DNA of 10,885 bases from Candidatus Nanoanaerosalina archaeon (lineage in GTDB: Archaea; Nanohalarchaeota; Nanosalinia; Nanosalinales; Nanoanaerosalinaceae). Location: assembly GCA_022729275.1 (NCBI GenBank), contig JALDAH010000029.1, forward strand, positions 1 through 10,885, read 5' to 3'. A program made the position numbers and the translations under genes. Shown one piece after another: positions 1-5,636 of this stretch. The notes under the pieces are model-generated. The model was not told the DNA's origin and searched no databases. It was given only the letters and a program-made list of their open reading frames with translations. How positions within the stretch are numbered: position 1 is the stretch's first letter; every line of letters begins with the position of its first letter.

Positions 1-1169
1 CTTCCCCAGTTGGTGATGCTGAAACTGCTTCCTCTGATTTCTTTTAATTTTAGATTGCCTTTTCTGGCTTTTTCCGCCTTTTCGTTTATGGCTTTCCCTA
101 GTTCGAGAATTGTTTTGTTGTCGGCTTCTTTCACAACAGGTACTTTCAATCCCTGATCCGTCGCAACTGCAACTCCGAGATTGTAATACTTTTTCTTTAT
201 TATTTCTCCTTTTTCCTCATCAAAAGAAGCGTTCATGTAAGGATAATTCATCAGACCGCCTATTACAGCTTTTGCGATGAAAGGAGTGAGAGTGAGTTTA
301 ACTCCGCGCTCTTTAGCGAGTTTTTTCTTTCTATCTTTTATTCTCCAGAGTTCCGAAACAACTACGTCTCTGGTAACAGTTACGTGTGGAGCTGTGTACT
401 TTGATTCAACAAGGTTTTTGGTTATGGCTCTTCTAACGCTGGATATGTCTTCTTTTTCTATTTCTCCGTAGTTTTCAAAACTGTATTCCTCTAGACTTGG
501 TTCCCTGAATTCTACTTTTCCAACGGGAGAATCACTGACTTTTTCCCTCACAACCTTTCCTTTTTCCTCCGTCAGATCTTCGAGATAACCGTCAATATCT
601 TCTTTCAAAATTCTTCCACCGGGGCCTGTTCCTTCAACATCGTGTATATCCACGTGCTTGTTTTTCGCGTATTTTCTTGTCGAGGGAGCGGCGAGAACTC
701 TTTCAGGCTCCTTCTTTTCTGTTTCTTTCTGCGCCACATCTTCGGTTTCTAGAAACATGTCCACATCTTTTTTCTTTATGATGCCATCAGCGTCTATTTT
801 TGAGAGGTCAACGCCTTTTTCCTCCGCATATTTTCTTGTTCGTGGCATCGCCCTGATAGTAGTGTCTTCAGGTTCCTGCGTTTTTTCCTGAACTTTTTCA
901 GGTTCTTCTTTAACGGTTTTTACTTCATCCTCTGAACTTTCAAGCGTCAGTATGACTTCCCCTACTTTTATTATATCTCCTTCTTCTGCCCTCAATTCTC
1001 CGATAGATCCCTTTTTTGGAGACGGCACATCTACAACTGCCTTGTCGGTTTCCACCTCAGCAACAGTTTGATCTTCATCAACCTGTTCTCCTTCTGAAAC
1101 AGCCCATTCTATGAGTTTTCCTTCTCTTATGCCTTCTCCCACATCCGGGAATCTGAATTTCTCTACCAT
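1..1169 (-). CDS. pdhC: E2 (dihydrolipoamide acyltransferase) of a pyruvate/2-oxoacid dehydrogenase complex, partial
   Basis: E2 core subunit that carries the acyl group on a swinging lipoyl arm and passes it to CoA. The frame stays open to the window start, so the C-terminus with the catalytic HxxxDG is missing; 389 residues are visible. Residues 1-78 are a lipoyl domain with the modified lysine in ETDKA (K43). An acidic, Lys/Glu/Pro-rich linker follows. Two peripheral-subunit-binding segments come next, at about 106-141 (MPRTRKYAEEKGVDL) and 159-196 (APSTRKYAKNKHVDI, then GTGPGGRI). After a second linker the acyltransferase domain begins near SSVRRAITKNL and is cut at SITNWG. The ATG lies 10 bases after the E1-beta stop, with an AGGTG ribosome site overlapping that stop. 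The order alpha-beta-E2 fits a pdh operon; E3 would lie beyond position 1. The true substrate (pyruvate or a branched-chain oxoacid) is not proven. The doubled binding domain is unusual. Confidence 0.93.
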   Translation of the reverse strand, partial: MVEKFRFPDVGEGIREGKLIEWAVSEGEQVDEDQTVAEVETDKAVVDVPSPKKGSIGELRAEEGDIIKVGEVILTLESSEDEVKTVKEEPEKVQEKTQEPEDTTIRAMPRTRKYAEEKGVDLSKIDADGIIKKKDVDMFLETEDVAQKETEKKEPERVLAAPSTRKYAKNKHVDIHDVEGTGPGGRILKEDIDGYLEDLTEEKGKVVREKVSDSPVGKVEFREPSLEEYSFENYGEIEKEDISSVRRAITKNLVESKYTAPHVTVTRDVVVSELWRIKDRKKKLAKERGVKLTLTPFIAKAVIGGLMNYPYMNASFDEEKGEIIKKKYYNLGVAVATDQGLKVPVVKEADNKTILELGKAINEKAEKARKGNLKLKEIRGSSFSITNWG

Positions 1170-1179
1170 TTTTCAACAC

Positions 1180-2154
1180 CTAGAAATCTAGGGATTCCTC
1201 CATCCTCTTTTTTATGTCCTCCTTATTAGGCATGTAAACGTCTTCATGTTGATAAAGAGGATAAGGGATATCAAAACCTGTTATACGTTTAATAGGAGAT
1301 TTTAAACTTAGAATAGCTTCTTCGGATACGATAGCCGAAATTTCTGAAGCCATGCTGGCTGTCCTTGGTTCTTCAGAAACCACTACAAGCCTCCCTGTTT
1401 TTCTTACGGATTCCAAAATTGTTTCTTGATCCAGAGGATTGATGGTTCTAGGATCTATCATTTCTACCGTTACATCTCTATTTTCTTCAATTTCTTCCAC
1501 GGCATCGATGGTTTCTCTAAACATAGCTCCCCAGGACACTATTGTGATGTCTTCACCAGTCTTTACAACATTAGCCTCACCTATATGCATGTCCTCTTGT
1601 TTCACATCTTCTCTGAAAGCACGGTAAATCTTTTTAGGCTCCATGAAAAGAACGGGATCTGGGTCTTCTATAGCCTCTCTAAGAAGGTTTTTGGCATCTG
1701 ACGGGTTGGAAGGCATAATAACTTTTAATCCAGCTATATGGCTGTAAAGAGCTTCTTGAGATTCTGAATGGTGTTCTAAAGCCTCAATACCTCCTCCGTA
1801 AGGAGCTCTTATGACCATCGGAAGATTTATGTCTCCTTTTGTTCTCATCCTCATCCTTGATATGTGCTGTTTTACATGGTGAAAAGCCTGAGGAAGAAAA
1901 CCTGAAAACTGTATCTCTGCTACAGGTCTTAAACCATTTATAGCCATACCTGTAGCTGTTCCTAATATTCCTGCTTCGTCAAGAGGTGTGTCCATGACCC
2001 TTTCTTCCCCATATTTGTCGTGAAGCCCTTCTGTAGCACGGAAAACACCTCCGTTTACACCGACGTCTTCTCCAAGAACTACTATATCATCGTTTTTTTC
2101 CATTTGTTCGTCCAGCGTGTTTCTTATGGCTTCAACTATGTTCATTTTTTCCAT
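1180..2154 (-). CDS. pdhB: Pyruvate/2-oxoacid dehydrogenase E1 component, beta subunit
   Basis: Beta half of the thiamine-diphosphate-dependent E1, which decarboxylates pyruvate and reductively acylates E2. At 324 residues it has the usual length of the family. Visible landmarks are GEDVG (28-32), the DTPLDEAGI segment whose Glu60 matches the glutamate that activates the thiazolium, and EHHSESQEALYSHIAGLKV (127-145), which matches the cofactor-proximal His segment of bacterial PdhB. The ATG overlaps the E1-alpha stop in a TAATG junction, so the two subunits are translationally coupled. The purine-rich GGGGGTGGT just upstream, inside the alpha reading frame, can serve as ribosome site. A second in-frame Met at residue 4 is a possible alternative start. 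The closest resemblance I recognise is to the Gram-positive-type PDH rather than to archaeal pyruvate:ferredoxin oxidoreductase. A branched-chain oxoacid dehydrogenase is the main alternative. Confidence 0.94.
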   Translation of the reverse strand: MEKMNIVEAIRNTLDEQMEKNDDIVVLGEDVGVNGGVFRATEGLHDKYGEERVMDTPLDEAGILGTATGMAINGLRPVAEIQFSGFLPQAFHHVKQHISRMRMRTKGDINLPMVIRAPYGGGIEALEHHSESQEALYSHIAGLKVIMPSNPSDAKNLLREAIEDPDPVLFMEPKKIYRAFREDVKQEDMHIGEANVVKTGEDITIVSWGAMFRETIDAVEEIEENRDVTVEMIDPRTINPLDQETILESVRKTGRLVVVSEEPRTASMASEISAIVSEEAILSLKSPIKRITGFDIPYPLYQHEDVYMPNKEDIKKRMEESLDF

Positions 2155-3227
2155 TAGTTACCACCCCCTTCTCTTTCCTTAGCAATTCCTAGTTGTTTTT
2201 TCAACATATTGGGAACTTCTTCATATACGTTTTGGAACATCTCCTCGGTCTTAGGAGAATCCATTTCAAGAGCTTTTTCCACGTGTTTCTCAATATCTTT
2301 CTCTATTCTCTCTTGTATATTTTCTTTCTTTTCTTCATCTAAAAGCCCTTTATCCATCAGATACAACTCGAACCTTTTTATAGGGTCTTTCTTCTTCCAT
2401 TCTTCGACCTCTTCATCGGTTCTGTACCTTGAAGGATTGTCTGATGTTGTGTGAACTCCCAGTCTATAGGTTAAACCCTCTATCATCGTTGGCCCTTCTC
2501 CTCTACGGGCTCTCTTTGCAGCCTCTTTTACCGCTTTATAAGTTGCGAGCACATCGTTTCCATCGACCTGGATTCCTTTTATGCCGTAGGCTTTTGCCTT
2601 TTGTGCAAGGGTTTCTGAAGCGGTCTGTTTTTCTCTTGGAGTTGATATAGCGTACTGGTTGTTTTGATTGAAAAATATTACCGGCGCATTGTATACTCCT
2701 GCGAAGTTAAGAGCGCCATGAAAATCTCCTTGTGATGTGGCGCCGTCACCGAAAAAAGTTATGGCTATTTCATCTTCTTCTTTTATGTTTGAGGCCATGG
2801 CTATTCCTGTTGCATGGAGAGTCTGCGATGCTATAGGAATTGAGACAGGAAGGTTATGAGTGTCTTCTACTTTGTTACCATAAGCATCTCCCATGAAATA
2901 TCTGAAAAGCTTAACAGGTGATATACCCCTTGATAATGCAAAAGCTGCTTCTCTGAAGGAAGGAACGAACCAGTCGTTTTCTTTTAGTGCATGAGCTGCA
3001 CCGACCTGACAGGCTTCTTCTCCTTTTACAGGAGCGTATGTTCCGGCATCACCTCTTCTTTGTATTTTGAAAGCTTTTTTGTCCAAAATCCTGGCGTATA
3101 CCATGTCCTTGTACATCTGGACAAGCTTTTCTTCGGAAAGTTCCGGTTCAAGTTCTTCATCCACGTTTCCGTCTTTATCCAATATTTTTGTATGGGGTAT
3201 CCCTTCCTTTACTTCTTTTACTGGCAT
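2154..3227 (-). CDS. pdhA: Pyruvate/2-oxoacid dehydrogenase E1 component, alpha subunit
   Basis: Alpha half of E1, a 357-residue thiamine-diphosphate enzyme subunit and first gene of the operon. The cofactor motif is clear: GDG at 160-162 (FFGDGATSQGDFHGALNFAG) and the closing NN at 189-190 in FNQNNQYAIS. RRGDAGTYAPVKGEEA (57-72) and the flexible active-site loop GVHTTSDNPSRYR (257-269) are also typical. The C-terminal 70 residues are charged and probably helical. The ATG at 3227 is preceded by a strong Shine-Dalgarno GGAGATGA at 3242-3235, seven bases before the start, so this mRNA has a leader, unlike several neighbours that look leaderless. The stop overlaps the E1-beta start by one base. 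The gene lies 101 bases after the isochorismatase-family gene on the same strand, with its own TATA-like element in that gap. Confidence 0.95.
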   Translation of the reverse strand: MPVKEVKEGIPHTKILDKDGNVDEELEPELSEEKLVQMYKDMVYARILDKKAFKIQRRGDAGTYAPVKGEEACQVGAAHALKENDWFVPSFREAAFALSRGISPVKLFRYFMGDAYGNKVEDTHNLPVSIPIASQTLHATGIAMASNIKEEDEIAITFFGDGATSQGDFHGALNFAGVYNAPVIFFNQNNQYAISTPREKQTASETLAQKAKAYGIKGIQVDGNDVLATYKAVKEAAKRARRGEGPTMIEGLTYRLGVHTTSDNPSRYRTDEEVEEWKKKDPIKRFELYLMDKGLLDEEKKENIQERIEKDIEKHVEKALEMDSPKTEEMFQNVYEEVPNMLKKQLGIAKEREGGGN

Positions 3228-3293
3228 GATTTAATCATCTCCTTTTAAAAACCCAAAAATTAGTAGAGGGCTCTAGAATAATAATGGGAGGCG

Positions 3294-3301
3294 TTAAATA
3301 A
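3294..3301 (-). promoter_or_regulatory. Probable archaeal TATA element of the pdh operon
   Basis: On the minus strand an A-rich run is followed by TATTTAAC, resembling a BRE plus TATA element. Transcription starting about 25 bases downstream would give a leader of roughly 45 bases ending in the Shine-Dalgarno site at 3242-3235. A second TTTTTAAAA motif at 3241-3249 is too close to the start codon to drive full-length pdhA. Assigned by pattern only. Confidence 0.4.
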
Positions 3302-3328
3302 TATTTTTTGGCCTCAGGAACAGCCTTG

Positions 3329-3865
3329 TTACAACGGTTGCTCGATAACCTGTTTTAATGTCTTAACAGTGATAAAACGATATTTTTGTAGGTCCTCTAC
3401 AGTGAACTGAAACTCCTCCGAGGTCTCCGCTAAACAACAATCCTTCACAAGAGTTATTGAATAACCTCTGTTGTATGCTGATTCCACACATTCTCTGACA
3501 CCTGCATTTATAGCTAATCCTGCGATGTAAAGATGCTCAACATTCATGTCTATGAAGAAATCATCTATATACGTTTCTATGAACGGATCCCAGCCTTTCC
3601 TTCCAAAAATCTCTATACCTTCTTCCACAGGTATTTCGTCGATTATCTCAGATCTCATGTTGTTCTTGGGAAACACGTCCTCTTCCTCGTTGTCTCCGTA
3701 CTTCTTTGTATATGCTATAGGAGATTGATTTTTTATGGCTTCATGGACCAAGGTTTTGGCTTTTTTCTCCACTATGCTGGTTCTTCCAAGGTAATAAACC
3801 GATGATTGGTCCTTCCACTCGTTCTGAAAATCGACCAACAGTAACGCGGAATTAGGCGCCCACAT
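3329..3865 (-). CDS. Isochorismatase-family hydrolase with Gly in place of the usual nucleophilic Cys
   Basis: A 178-residue alpha/beta hydrolase of the isochorismatase-like superfamily. Counting from the ATG at 3865, the N-terminal strand with the conserved Asp is LLLVDFQNEW and the conserved Lys lies in GRKGWDPF. The nucleophile loop reads GLAINAGVRECVESA. In nicotinamidases and other cysteine hydrolases the position of this Gly is Cys. The true isochorismatases EntB and PhzD have Gly there, so an Asp-Lys-Gly site fits vinyl-ether or other non-thiol chemistry. The Cys four residues later is not in the nucleophile position. The reading frame extends upstream to a TTG at 3910, but the ATG at 3865 is preferred: it sits just before the first beta strand and 26 bases after a TATA element. 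The substrate is unknown, and no menaquinone, siderophore or phenazine genes are in the window. Confidence 0.85.
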   Translation of the reverse strand: MWAPNSALLLVDFQNEWKDQSSVYYLGRTSIVEKKAKTLVHEAIKNQSPIAYTKKYGDNEEEDVFPKNNMRSEIIDEIPVEEGIEIFGRKGWDPFIETYIDDFFIDMNVEHLYIAGLAINAGVRECVESAYNRGYSITLVKDCCLAETSEEFQFTVEDLQKYRFITVKTLKQVIEQPL

Positions 3866-3887
3866 AGAAAATAGGTTTGTAGCGGAG

Positions 3888-3895
3888 TATAATAA
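3888..3895 (-). promoter_or_regulatory. TATA element of the isochorismatase-family gene
   Basis: TTATTATA on the minus strand, preceded by a purine-rich GGTAAAA that could act as BRE. Its centre is about 26 bases from the ATG at 3865, the archaeal distance to a transcription start, so a leaderless mRNA is predicted. No Shine-Dalgarno site is seen before that ATG. The element lies inside the longer TTG-started reading frame, which argues against the longer form. Confidence 0.5.
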
Positions 3896-3960
3896 GATTT
3901 TACCATTCAAATAAAAACAAAATAAACAAATGTAAATAGCTTTCGATAGCTTCCAAAACC

Positions 3961-3968
3961 TTTTTAAA
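3961..3968 (+). promoter_or_regulatory. TATA element upstream of the structured RNA/leader region
   Basis: TTTTTAAA on the plus strand after an A/C-rich stretch. Transcription would start near 3990, just before the series of hairpins from 4010 onward. It diverges from the isochorismatase promoter at 3888-3895, about 70 bases away. No other good TATA element is seen before the zinc-binding protein at 4342, so that gene may be transcribed from here with a leader of about 350 bases. Assigned by pattern only. Confidence 0.45.
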
Positions 3969-3989
3969 GGTGTGGAAGTTACTTTATGG

Positions 3990-4322
3990 TAGATTAAAGA
4001 TGGTTGATACTGAGGCCACGTTTTGCGGAACTAGAAGCTTTCTGAAGCTGTTCCATAGAGCCTCAGCTATTTCCACACATTATGTCCTGAATATTGTGTG
4101 GGGATAGATAAAAAGTAGCTCGTCTTTAACCCTCCGGGACTAAACCCGGAACGGAAGAGGGCGGTCGAAAATTTCTCACGAACTTACCCTAAAACTGCTC
4201 TGGTGTAACCTTTCCTGTGTCTTTTCACCTCCATTTCATAAACAGGGAGGGAAGATCCCTTTTAGGGCTCTTGGAAACACACTGGATTTCTGGAGATGCC
4301 TGTTCGAGTCAGGCGGGCAGTA
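3990..4322 (+). ncRNA. Putative structured RNA or long structured 5' leader, family unknown
   Basis: This stretch has no convincing gene but dense secondary structure. Hairpin 1 (4010-4066) has outer stem CTGAGGC/GCCTCAG, middle stem GGAAC/GTTCC and tip AGCTT/AAGCT around TCTG. Hairpin 2 (4067-4107) abuts it directly, with a 13-pair stem CTATTTCCACACA/TGTGTGGGGATAG containing two G-T pairs. Hairpin 3 (4130-4161) pairs CCCT/AGGG outside CCGGG/CCCGG, with ACGGAAG bulged on one side. From 4194 to 4322 a tRNA-like element follows. A TATA element at 3961-3968 would start the RNA near 3990. Size and isolation would suit RNase P RNA or SRP RNA, but I do not find the RNase P GAGGAAAGTCC element nor the SRP helix-8 GGAAGG-AGCAG element on either strand. 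It may be a free RNA or the leader of the zinc-binding protein at 4342. Strand and ends are inferred. Confidence 0.42.
4194..4322 (+). other. tRNA-like element with canonical T-arm and acceptor-like stem, no normal anticodon arm
   Basis: A perfect T-arm is present at 4298-4314: stem GCCTG/CAGGC and loop TTCGAGT, with all invariant T-loop bases. The next seven bases, GGGCAGT (4315-4321), pair with ACTGCTC (4194-4200) with one G-T pair. The 5' half continues TGGTGTA, the usual opening of archaeal Glu/Gln tRNAs, and GTGT (4203-4206) can pair with ACAC (4279-4282), then TTTCC (4211-4215) with GGAAA (4273-4277). What breaks the tRNA reading is the missing GG in a normal D-loop and too few bases between 4283 and 4297 for an anticodon arm. 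It could be a tRNA-like domain of a larger RNA, an unusual intron-containing or split tRNA, a tRNA relic, or chance. Confidence 0.3.
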
Positions 4323-4341
4323 TCCCGAGGAGGGAACAAAA

Positions 4342-4524
4342 ATGCAAGGAACAAAAGTTTTGGAAACGAGTATGCCGAAAAAAGCTCAAAACAGCGGTCA
4401 AAGCGTTCGATATGAATGCGAGGTATGTGGAAAAACCACAAACTTTAAGAACGTGCTTAAAGAAGGAAATAAGTCTATTGTGTTGTGCAAAAAGCATTTT
4501 AGAAGATATGTCTCGAATCTTTAA
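4342..4524 (+). CDS. Small basic zinc-binding protein (CxxC...CxxH), function unknown
   Basis: A 60-residue protein I do not recognise. Its core holds four likely zinc ligands, C26 and C29 (YECEVCGK) and C49 and H52 (LCKKHF), spaced like a small treble-clef or zinc-ribbon finger. It is strongly basic, with about 12 Lys/Arg against 4 Glu and KKHFRRY near the C-terminus, unlike the acidic neighbouring enzymes. That would suit RNA or DNA binding, which is inference. A strong Shine-Dalgarno GAGGAGGG ends eight bases before the ATG. An internal Met at residue 11 (MPKKAQ) is a possible shorter start. The ribosome site sits in a small hairpin, TCCC/GGGA around GAGGA, and just after the tRNA-like T-arm, so translation could respond to RNA structure. 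Overlapping frames (4217-4585 plus, 4309-4599 minus) lack these marks and are rejected. Confidence 0.68.
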   Translation: MQGTKVLETSMPKKAQNSGQSVRYECEVCGKTTNFKNVLKEGNKSIVLCKKHFRRYVSNL

Positions 4525-4545
4525 GTTAAGTGACAAGATTTTGGC

Positions 4546-4616
4546 TGACAGAGCACTTACTGTGTCTCTGTCAATCCCCCTTTGACCAGAGCAATACAAC
4601 CTGAATTCCGTTTTTT
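4546..4616 (+). terminator. Hairpin and T-run, probable 3' end of the upstream transcript
   Basis: TGACAGAGCAC (4546-4556) pairs with GTG-CTCTGTCA (4562-4573) across a five-base loop and one bulged T, a strong stem 21 bases after the stop of the zinc-binding protein. A run of six T follows at 4611-4616. Archaeal polymerase terminates at T-runs, so the T-run is the likelier stop and the hairpin may protect the RNA end. The rest of 4525-4675 shows nothing else. Confidence 0.35.
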
Positions 4617-4675
4617 AATCTGTATTTGAACATTTCAGATATTTCTAAGAGAAGAAAGACTTTTTAAGGAACTCA

Positions 4676-4750
4676 TAGCGGGGAGTGGATTTGAACCACC
4701 GACCTCCGGGTTATGAGCCCGACGAGCACTCCTGGCTGCTCCACCCCGCT
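4676..4750 (-). tRNA. Initiator tRNA-Met (CAT)
   Basis: A full cloverleaf of 75 bases including the discriminator A. The acceptor AGCGGGG/CCCCGCT has seven pairs. The D-stem is GAGC/GCTC with loop AGCCAGGAGT. The anticodon stem TCGGG/CCCGG encloses CTCATAA. The T-arm GGTGG/CCACT encloses TTCAAAT. The three consecutive G-C pairs next to the anticodon loop (GGGCTCATAACCC) and the A1-T72 start of the acceptor are hallmarks of archaeal initiator tRNA rather than elongator Met or lysidine-type Ile tRNA. CCA is not encoded (TGA follows on the minus strand), so it is added afterwards. No intron is present. Confidence 0.96.
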
Positions 4751-4774
4751 ATCTTTTGAATTTCTTGGTAAAGG

Positions 4775-4781
4775 TTTTAAA
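4775..4781 (-). promoter_or_regulatory. TATA element of the initiator tRNA gene
   Basis: TTTAAAA on the minus strand, centred about 28 bases before the first tRNA base at 4750. This matches transcription starting at or within a few bases of the mature 5' end. It lies back to back with the aldolase promoter at 4803-4809. Confidence 0.5.
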
Positions 4782-4802
4782 GTTAGTGTTGATGTGGACA
4801 AA

Positions 4803-4809
4803 TTTATAT
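4803..4809 (+). promoter_or_regulatory. TATA element of the aldolase-phosphoglycerate kinase operon
   Basis: TTTATAT, centred about 29 bases before the ATG at 4835, predicts a transcript with no leader or only a few bases. The upstream in-frame ATG at 4808 overlaps this element and would not be inside the mRNA. This decides the aldolase start. Confidence 0.55.
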
Positions 4810-4834
4810 GGGAAGGAGAACAAGTTTTTTTTGT

Positions 4835-5626
4835 ATGGAAAAAGAAAGATTTCCGGGAATGAAGAACAACGGTAAAACCGTTATTTTGGCCTATGATCAT
4901 GGTATGGAGCACGGCCCGTCAGATTTTAGAGGACTTCCTGAAACAGCGGATCCTGAAAGAGTTTTCAAGCTTTCTACATCTGAAGACGTCAACATCTTGG
5001 CCGTTCAAAAAGGTTTAGCTGAGAACTACTATGACTGCTACTCGGATAAAGTCAAGCTTTTGGTAAAACTTAACGGAACACCGAGCATGAAAAAGGATGT
5101 TCCTTACTCTCCTAAGAACTGCACGGTCAAAAGAGCCGTTGAAATAGGTGCTGATGCTGTTGGGTACACAGTTTATCCGGGCTCTATCGCCGAGGAAAAA
5201 ATGTTCGAGGATTTCCGAGAGGTTCAGGAAAACGCCAGAGAACACGGAATTCCTGTTGTAATGTGGGCTTATCCAAGAGGTAATGAGATAGATGATGACA
5301 CCACGCCGGAAGTTGTTAGTTATGGAGCAAGAATAGGTCTTGAACTAGGAGCTGACATGGTTAAGGTAAAATATACTGGTTCAAGAGGAAACATGGAAGA
5401 GGTCACAAGAATTACAGGCGATATGGACGTAGTTGTATCCGGAGGATCAAGAAAAGAAGATAAAGAATTTCTAGAGATGTTGGATAAATCTTTGGAAGCG
5501 GGATGTGTTGGAACCGCTGTAGGTAGAAACTTATGGAAGAGAAAAGACCCTGAAAAGATGATAAAAGCCATAGGAGACCTGCTTTTCAGGGAAAAGACAG
5601 TTGAAGAATCAATGGAAAATTTTTGA
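4835..5626 (+). CDS. fba: Fructose-bisphosphate aldolase, class I, archaeal DhnA type
   Basis: A Schiff-base aldolase that interconverts fructose 1,6-bisphosphate with dihydroxyacetone phosphate and glyceraldehyde 3-phosphate. With the ATG at 4835 it is 263 residues, the usual size. LAYDHGMEHGP (18-28) is the conserved first strand with Asp21. WAYPRG (144-149) supplies the catalytic Tyr146, and MVKVKYTG (175-182) holds the Schiff-base lysine, probably Lys177 from the numbering I recall for the Thermoproteus enzyme. SGGSRKEDKE and GTAVGRNLWKR are the phosphate-binding loops of the TIM barrel. The in-frame ATG at 4808 would add nine residues but lies in the TATA element. The related ADH synthase of archaeal aromatic biosynthesis is the main alternative; co-transcription with phosphoglycerate kinase ten bases downstream favours aldolase. 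Confidence 0.92.
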   Translation: MEKERFPGMKNNGKTVILAYDHGMEHGPSDFRGLPETADPERVFKLSTSEDVNILAVQKGLAENYYDCYSDKVKLLVKLNGTPSMKKDVPYSPKNCTVKRAVEIGADAVGYTVYPGSIAEEKMFEDFREVQENAREHGIPVVMWAYPRGNEIDDDTTPEVVSYGARIGLELGADMVKVKYTGSRGNMEEVTRITGDMDVVVSGGSRKEDKEFLEMLDKSLEAGCVGTAVGRNLWKRKDPEKMIKAIGDLLFREKTVEESMENF

Positions 5627-5636
5627 GGTTTTCCCA

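Noticed and set aside
1426..1701. Several plus-strand ORFs of 60-145 codons opposite the pdh, kinase and debranching genes
   Set aside because: They are antisense shadows of well-supported genes, rich in Ser/Phe, with no start signals or family motifs.
3866..3910. TTG-started N-terminal extension of the isochorismatase-family protein
   Set aside because: It contains the TATA element and adds residues before the first conserved strand; the ATG at 3865 has leaderless spacing.
4000..4107. 35-codon ORF on the plus strand starting ATG at 4000 and ending TAG at 4107, about 10 bases after a predicted transcription start
   Set aside because: It is entirely taken up by hairpins 1 and 2, has no recognisable motif and no ribosome site. 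A leader peptide cannot be excluded, but RNA structure explains the stretch better.
3990..4341. RNase P RNA or SRP RNA
   Set aside because: Size and position fit, but the conserved RNase P GAGGAAAGTCC and the SRP helix-8 GGAAGG-AGCAG elements were not found on either strand.
4196..4584. Nine-base complementarity TGCTCTGGT (4196-4204) with ACCAGAGCA (4576-4584), enclosing the small gene
   Set aside because: A match of this length is expected about once by chance in a region of this size, and 4196-4200 is already used in the acceptor-like stem.
4217..4585. 122-residue plus-strand ORF overlapping the tRNA-like element and the zinc-binding protein
   Set aside because: No motif or start signal is seen, and it competes with the 60-residue frame that has four zinc ligands and a strong ribosome site.
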